Shown here piece by piece: positions 59,653 through 64,000 of a stretch of DNA of 64,000 nucleotides (within the stretch, counting starts at the first letter, position 1; each line of letters begins with the position of its first letter). The translations under genes and the position numbers were made by a program. The notes under the pieces are model-generated. The model was given only the letters and a program-made list of their open reading frames with translations. It did no database searches and was not told the DNA's origin. The stretch covers positions 75,154-139,153 of the forward strand of contig JBLXDU010000012.1 in NCBI GenBank assembly GCA_048263775.1. The letters run 5' to 3'. The stretch is from UBA1479 sp048263775. GTDB taxonomy: Bacteria; Pseudomonadota; Alphaproteobacteria; Rhodospirillales; Casp-alpha2.

Positions 59653-61296
59653 TCAGCCCTCCCCGTCAGGCCCCGGGATGGGGGTGTCCCCGCCCTCGTC
59701 GGCTTCGTCGCCGGCCGCGCCGATTTCCGGCGCCGGCTTCAGGTTATCGAGGTCGATTTCGCGGTCGGCCATGGTGCGCAAACCCGCCTGGGTCGAGGCG
59801 AAGACGATGGTGACCCGGCCCTTGAGTCGCTCCAACACCTCCGAGACCGTGCGCACGTCCAGGCTGTCGAGATTTTCCGTCGCACGATCAAGCAACAATA
59901 TCTTCGGCTTGAAGGCAAGCGCCCGGGTCATTGCGACATGCTGGCGGAACCCGGCGGGGAAACCCGCCGCCCCGCTCTGCAAACGCGTGTCGAACCCGTC
60001 CGCCAGACAGGCGGCGCGGGCATCCAAGCCGGTCAGCCGAGCCGCCCCCAGGGCGTCGGCGGCGCGGCCGGAATCAAAGCCCGTCAGGTTTTCCAGCAGA
60101 GTGCCCGGCAGGATGTTGCCCAAGTTCGGCACATAAGCAATCTGGCGGCGGATGCTGTCCGGGCGATAGGCCGCGAGATCGTAACCGTCGACGGTTACCG
60201 TTCCCGATTGCGGACGCTCCAGCCCGGCCATCAGTCGCAACAAAGTCGACTGCATCTGGGCGTCACCACCGGTAACCAGGACCATTTCACCCACTTCGAC
60301 TTCAATACGGATACGGTCGAACAGGTTTCGTGCCACGGCGCGCAAGCCGTCGGCGGGCTGATCCAGGCTGACGCGGTTGAGCATCAGGTTGCCCGTCACG
60401 CGGGGAAGCGGTTCCTGCGGCACATCAGCGGCCGACGCCGTTGCGTCACCATGGTCGCGCCCCGCCCGTGCCAGGGTCCAAGCCGCCGTGCCGCGAAATG
60501 CATCACGCACCAGGGTCGAGGAAATCAGCACCCCCGCCGCCAATTGCCCGACCGTAATCAGCCCGTTCAGGCAGAGGACGGTTCCCGTAAGAATGGCCAG
60601 GATCAGAGTGATGCGATCGAACAGGGTCATCGTCCGACCGGCGGCGAACAGTGAGCGTACTTGGTTGCGTCCCGTCGTGGCAGCGTCGCGGGCAGCCCCC
60701 TCGGCCTGGCGCAGCACGAGATTTTCCGCCCCCATGGCCTTGACGGTCCAGAGGGTGTCCAGGATGCGGACAGCAATACCGTCGACGGAAGGCACGGGGT
60801 TCCCCCCGCGATGGATCACATGGCCGGCGCCCGCCGCGGCCATGGCAAGAACGATCGCCGGCAAAGCCATCGCACCCGCAAGATATGTCAGCGCCACTGC
60901 GAGAACCGGCAATCCGGTCAGAATCAATAAATGGGATACCGGCACCGAAATCGCCCCGGGCGGCGGCGCGTCGGAAGACGCCCCCGAAAACAGACGGGCA
61001 ATGGCCGCCCAGTTGCCGGCTCGCACCTCTGCCTGGGCGGCGGTTTCCGCCAGTGACGCGGCCGCCAGATCAATCACGCCCCGCACCGCAAGCGCCACGG
61101 CAACAGCCGCTACAAGAAAGATCAGGTCATCGCTCCGCGCCCCCGGAAGGACCCGGTCGAAGACCTGCAATACGAGCATGGGAAGGGTGAGCCAAAGCAC
61201 CGCGCGGATCACGCCGGCAGCCGCAAGTTCCCAACCCGCGCCGCGAACGGACGCAGGACCGAAGACCGCACCAAAGGTCTCTGCCCGTGGAATCAT
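59653..61296 (-). CDS. Type I secretion-like ABC protein with degenerate ATPase, short form
   Basis: This 547-residue ABC exporter half has six spans over about residues 1-320 and a nucleotide-binding domain at the C terminus. The Walker A region reads TGGDAQMQSTLL: the lysine of GKS/T is Q349. The signature is FPAGFRQHVAMTRA instead of LSGGQ. Walker B is ILLLDRATENLD with R471 in the glutamate position, and the switch histidine region reads FASTQAG. So all four catalytic landmarks differ. The gene is first in the operon and ends one base before the long-form gene; both and HlyD are co-transcribed. Confidence 0.88.
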   Translation of the reverse strand: MIPRAETFGAVFGPASVRGAGWELAAAGVIRAVLWLTLPMLVLQVFDRVLPGARSDDLIFLVAAVAVALAVRGVIDLAAASLAETAAQAEVRAGNWAAIARLFSGASSDAPPPGAISVPVSHLLILTGLPVLAVALTYLAGAMALPAIVLAMAAAGAGHVIHRGGNPVPSVDGIAVRILDTLWTVKAMGAENLVLRQAEGAARDAATTGRNQVRSLFAAGRTMTLFDRITLILAILTGTVLCLNGLITVGQLAAGVLISSTLVRDAFRGTAAWTLARAGRDHGDATASAADVPQEPLPRVTGNLMLNRVSLDQPADGLRAVARNLFDRIRIEVEVGEMVLVTGGDAQMQSTLLRLMAGLERPQSGTVTVDGYDLAAYRPDSIRRQIAYVPNLGNILPGTLLENLTGFDSGRAADALGAARLTGLDARAACLADGFDTRLQSGAAGFPAGFRQHVAMTRALAFKPKILLLDRATENLDSLDVRTVSEVLERLKGRVTIVFASTQAGLRTMADREIDLDNLKPAPEIGAAGDEADEGGDTPIPGPDGEG

Positions 61297-61414
61297 GTCA
61301 CCCCAGTTTGCCCGGCCAGGCCGCAGAATGGGCCGGAACGTACGCCCAACCTACCCGCCAGGAGTTAACAATCCGCTACCCCTAAACGGCCTGAGCCCTT
61401 GAAAATGTACGCTT

Positions 61415-62233
61415 TTACCGCTTCGCAGCCAACTGTTGGGCGATCAGCAGGCGCGCCATGGTCATGGCTGCCTTGCGCGTCATGCCGGCGAACATGCGCT
61501 TGTGATACAGCGTGCGGATCAGGATTTCATCCGTCGGGCTCAGTTTACGCAGCGTGTCGTGGTCGGAAAAAATCGACGGCCGCAGAAAATCCGTGTCGTT
61601 CGGCAGACCCAGGGACTGTGTCAGTTCCTCGAGCAGGCAGTGATCGATGAGGAAGCCGTCGCGGTCCGTATTGACGACAACGAAGGCCCGGTCCAGGGCC
61701 CCCATACGCCCCCCAACGAAGGACAGGAAATAGCATCCGCCCGGCGCCGACAGTTCCTGCTGCAACTTGGCGCTGACGCCCGGGATCGGCACTTTGGTCA
61801 ACAGGTCGCGGGGCGTAAACACGATGGTGAGGCGCGGGCGCTTCTTGGCGGCGATGGAATCGACGAAGGTCAGCCCTGTCAGGTTTTCGAGTGTACGCAG
61901 GTGGTTCCACGCGTACTTGGCCCAGAAATCCTGGGCGGGTACGGGTTTCAACTCGCGCTCACCCTCGCTCTTGAACTGGGTCATGTTCACGGCGATCTCG
62001 TCCGTGTCCCAGCGCAACAGGGTCGTGCGCGCGGCCAGTGCCTTGGTTTCCGAACCGAAGGCGACGGTCTCGAATGCCTTCACAAGGTCATCGACCGGCG
62101 GCAGCGGGCCATCGGCGCGGGCGGTCGGGACAGTACCGGGAAAACAGGCGGCGGCCAACAGCAGCGCCGGAAAAAGAGCGCCGCGGAGAGTTAAAAACCC
62201 CCACCTTTCAATGAGTTGCATGAACTGGCGCAT
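61415..62233 (-). CDS. Exported DUF2927 domain protein
   Basis: This 272-residue secreted protein has a signal peptide ending near ARADG (MRQFMQLIERW, then LTLRGALFPALLLAAAC). The DUF2927 region contains ALDRAFVVVNT, the cysteine-acid pair HCLLEELTQSLGLPNDTD and SIFSDHDTLRKLSP. A metal-dependent peptidase-like EExxQ has been noted for the family, but no activity is proven. It lies 118 bases downstream of the ABC operon's start and 54 bases from the next exported protein, and may act with that secretion operon. Confidence 0.85.
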   Translation of the reverse strand: MRQFMQLIERWGFLTLRGALFPALLLAAACFPGTVPTARADGPLPPVDDLVKAFETVAFGSETKALAARTTLLRWDTDEIAVNMTQFKSEGERELKPVPAQDFWAKYAWNHLRTLENLTGLTFVDSIAAKKRPRLTIVFTPRDLLTKVPIPGVSAKLQQELSAPGGCYFLSFVGGRMGALDRAFVVVNTDRDGFLIDHCLLEELTQSLGLPNDTDFLRPSIFSDHDTLRKLSPTDEILIRTLYHKRMFAGMTRKAAMTMARLLIAQQLAAKR

Positions 62234-62287
62234 GCCGTTCGTCCCGGTCACCCTGCGGGCGGCCGGATGCGGCCGCAAGACCGCAGT

Positions 62288-63586
62288 CTACTGCGTCAGG
62301 GTCCAGGACCGAAGCATCGATTCGGCGACGGGCCGATAGCTGTCGAACGACCCCTCGGGCGCCGTGAACGACCAGATATGGGCGATGGTGCCTTCCGGCC
62401 GGGGCACGACGACGGCCCATTTGCGATAGGCCTTGCCTGAATACTCATAGCGGGCGATGAACTGGGAACCCGGGGATTCAGCCAGTTTTCCCTCACCCAG
62501 AACGGTCATTCCGCGGGTGCCTGCTTCCAGCGCCTTCAGCAAATCCGCCGTCGCCATGACGGCCGACTCGTCGCCCGTCCGCGCGCCCGCCGGATTGACG
62601 TTCTGCACAGAGACGACGGCGTCGTGGGATGCTGCCCCTTCCGGCCCGCTGAAGGTCGCCGTAAAGGCCGTCGGTTTGGAGACCGTCCACTGCTTCGGAT
62701 AGTCCATCAGGAAACCGTAGCCCGGTTCAACGAACCGCTTCATGTCCGGCGGCGGCGCCGCCGAAGGCCCCGGTTCAGGACGGCCGGCAGCCATGGACGC
62801 GACCTGGTCCCCGGCCCGCACGGGCACGTTGACCGGCGTCTTCGGTGCCTTGCCGTCCGTGGCGTCGGCGACCGGCGCCTGGGCCGGACGTTCGCCCTCG
62901 CCCGGCACAAAGTTGATCAGCACCCAATTGAAAATCTGAACGTGCTCGTCATAAAGATCGAGGGGCGCCGTAAAGGTGAACACGAAATCCGTGCGGGCAC
63001 CGCGCGCGATGATGACCCGCGTTTTCGTGCGGTGGCCCTGATAGATGGCGTCGATCGCCGGCAGGCCCGCCACGACGGTGGTGCCGTCCGCCAGCTTGCG
63101 CAGCCAGGGGCCCCGTTGTTCGTTCAGGTAATGTGATTCCAAACGCCCCTGCATGCCCGTCAACGGCACCAAGGGGTTGCTGTCGCCGGTCTGCAGGTTC
63201 ATGACATAGCCCTTGGGCGAGCGCACGGCGACGTGCATTTCCTTGCCCCGGTGAGACACGGCGACCCCCGCCGGCAGCGGCAGGGAGAACCCGCGCACCG
63301 GGTGAATAAACAGGCTCGGCTCCTTGGTCATCTGGACCTGGGATTGCTCTCCCCCGTTGCCGCCCATGCCGTCGCTGTTCCCCGGCTGCGCCTGACGCAC
63401 CACGGAACCGCCGCCCTGACGATCCAACGGCAAAGCCACGCCGGGCCTGTTGATGTCCGGCCCGGTGATACGTCCGGCATCAGCGGCATGGGCAGTGCCC
63501 GCAGCGAGCGACGCGGCGGCCAGTTGCGCAATCAAAATCGCGGCGGCAGCCGGGCGGATGCGGGACGGGGGCGTGACGCGGAACAT
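62288..63586 (-). CDS. Exported protein with two PsbP/DUF1795-like lobes, unknown function
   Basis: This 432-residue protein has a signal peptide ending at AHAAD (residues 1-36). A disordered glycine/glutamine stretch follows, then two PsbP-like domains: the first around FIHPVRGFSLPLPAGVAVSH, the second around EPGYGFLMDYPKQWTVSKPT. They are joined by a Pro-rich linker (residues about 250-290). Both end in similar phrases (VLINFVP; SMLRSWTL). It is periplasmic or secreted. No enzyme motif is seen. It is upstream of the DUF2927 gene and diverges from fliG. Confidence 0.7.
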   Translation of the reverse strand: MFRVTPPSRIRPAAAAILIAQLAAASLAAGTAHAADAGRITGPDINRPGVALPLDRQGGGSVVRQAQPGNSDGMGGNGGEQSQVQMTKEPSLFIHPVRGFSLPLPAGVAVSHRGKEMHVAVRSPKGYVMNLQTGDSNPLVPLTGMQGRLESHYLNEQRGPWLRKLADGTTVVAGLPAIDAIYQGHRTKTRVIIARGARTDFVFTFTAPLDLYDEHVQIFNWVLINFVPGEGERPAQAPVADATDGKAPKTPVNVPVRAGDQVASMAAGRPEPGPSAAPPPDMKRFVEPGYGFLMDYPKQWTVSKPTAFTATFSGPEGAASHDAVVSVQNVNPAGARTGDESAVMATADLLKALEAGTRGMTVLGEGKLAESPGSQFIARYEYSGKAYRKWAVVVPRPEGTIAHIWSFTAPEGSFDSYRPVAESMLRSWTLTQ

Positions 63587-63774
63587 GAAATGTCTCCGAA
63601 AATACGTACTTCAACTCCCTAAACCCTACGATATTCGGGTAAATGAGCTGTTAACCAATATGGGCGTAAAGAAAGATGTACGGCAGACAATTCTGGCTGA
63701 TTTTTCGGTGGTCCGGGCGTAAGCTCTCGCCGCTCTTGTTGGTCTAGCTCTTGTAATCCCTTTCGGAGTGAAAA

Positions 63775-64000
63775 TGGCCCGCATCAAGGACGACTATCGA
63801 GCCCTATCGGGTACCGAGAAAGCGGCGATCTTCCTGCTGTCCCTGCATCAGGACCAGGCGGCCCTGCTGTTCGAGCGCATGGACGACGAGGAAATCCGCG
63901 AGCTATCCGCCGCCATGTCGTCGCTCGGCAACGTCCATTCCTCGGTCATCGAACGGCTGTTCGTCGAATTCGCCGACAAGCTGTCGTCGGCCGGCGGCCT
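63775..64000 (+). CDS. fliG: Flagellar motor switch protein FliG, N-terminal part
   Basis: The first 75 codons of FliG are present and the frame continues past the window. The opening (YRALSGTEKAAIFLLSLHQD, then AALLFERMDDEEIRELSAAM) is the FliG N-terminal domain that contacts FliF in the MS ring. A GGAG site precedes the ATG. The 188-base gap upstream must hold the promoter; a sigma-factor consensus could not be fixed by eye. Confidence 0.88.

Noticed and set aside
63450..63722. 90-codon plus-strand frame before fliG
   Set aside because: It overlaps the start of the exported protein gene antisense, lacks a ribosome-binding site and has no family likeness.
1..64000. CRISPR array, rRNA operon, insertion sequence or prophage
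   Set aside because: No regularly spaced repeats, rRNA sequence, transposase, integrase or phage structural genes could be seen anywhere in the window.

Overview
The window is GC-rich, densely coded chromosome from an alphaproteobacterium, most likely a Rhodospirillales-type (probably marine) organism. Supporting this are the gene order ntrX-trkA-HAD-hfq-hflX, the chain rlpA-dacA-tmk-holB-metG-tatD-MBL hydrolase, the mfd/sdhE/recG block, tctCBA and liv-type importers, and a DUF2927 protein. No CRISPR array, rRNA, integrase or insertion sequence was seen. One tRNA gene is present, tRNA-Ser(UGA).

Layout. 1-7.1 kb (+): 3' end of ntrX, trkA, a HAD phosphatase, hfq, hflX, a small basic protein, an inositol-monophosphatase-family enzyme, a beta-hydroxyacid dehydrogenase and a YjbR/MmcQ protein. 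7.1-12.9 kb: a lipoprotein, mazG and a class III PLP enzyme (-), a VOC protein (+), and a LysR regulator divergent from a TauD-type oxygenase, followed by a decayed VOC fragment in an AT-rich gap. 12.9-22.6 kb (-): a long housekeeping run for DNA replication, methionyl-tRNA synthesis and cell-wall remodelling (MltB, RlpA, DacA, Tmk, HolB, MetG, TatD, MBL hydrolase, with a YdcF protein at the head). The tatD frame is broken by one base. 22.7-26.7 kb: small proteins, the tRNA, a solo HicA-like protein and a chemoreceptor.

26.9-45.3 kb is the transport and catabolism section. A livKHMGF-type ABC importer (-) lies divergent to a ScfR-like regulator (+). The regulator is followed by a single-domain response regulator, a DUF3311-like membrane peptide and a hybrid sodium:solute symporter/histidine kinase. 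Next is a gntR-tctCBA operon (-) divergent from a CoA-transferase and a crotonase (+). This reads as one module that imports a carboxylate, attaches CoA and processes the thioester; overlapping palindromes sit in the shared promoter. An UMF1-family MFS transporter ends the section.

45.4-64 kb: an unannotated 48-codon gene behind two identical 13-bp palindromes, a DsbA-family oxidoreductase, mfd, sdhE, recG, a DUF502 membrane protein, an alpha/beta hydrolase carrying the full set of fluoroacetate-dehalogenase residues, a cyclic-nucleotide-binding protein, a NUDIX hydrolase and a type I secretion-like operon (HlyD plus two ABC proteins). Both ABC proteins have lost key ATPase residues. Two exported proteins of unknown function and the start of fliG follow.

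The strongest candidates for something undescribed are the doubly degenerate ABC exporter pair (57.2-61.3 kb), the palindrome-controlled 48-codon gene (45.47-45.70 kb), and the ScfR/response-regulator/symporter-kinase cluster (32.3-37.2 kb). Family assignments rest on motifs read by eye; no database search was possible.
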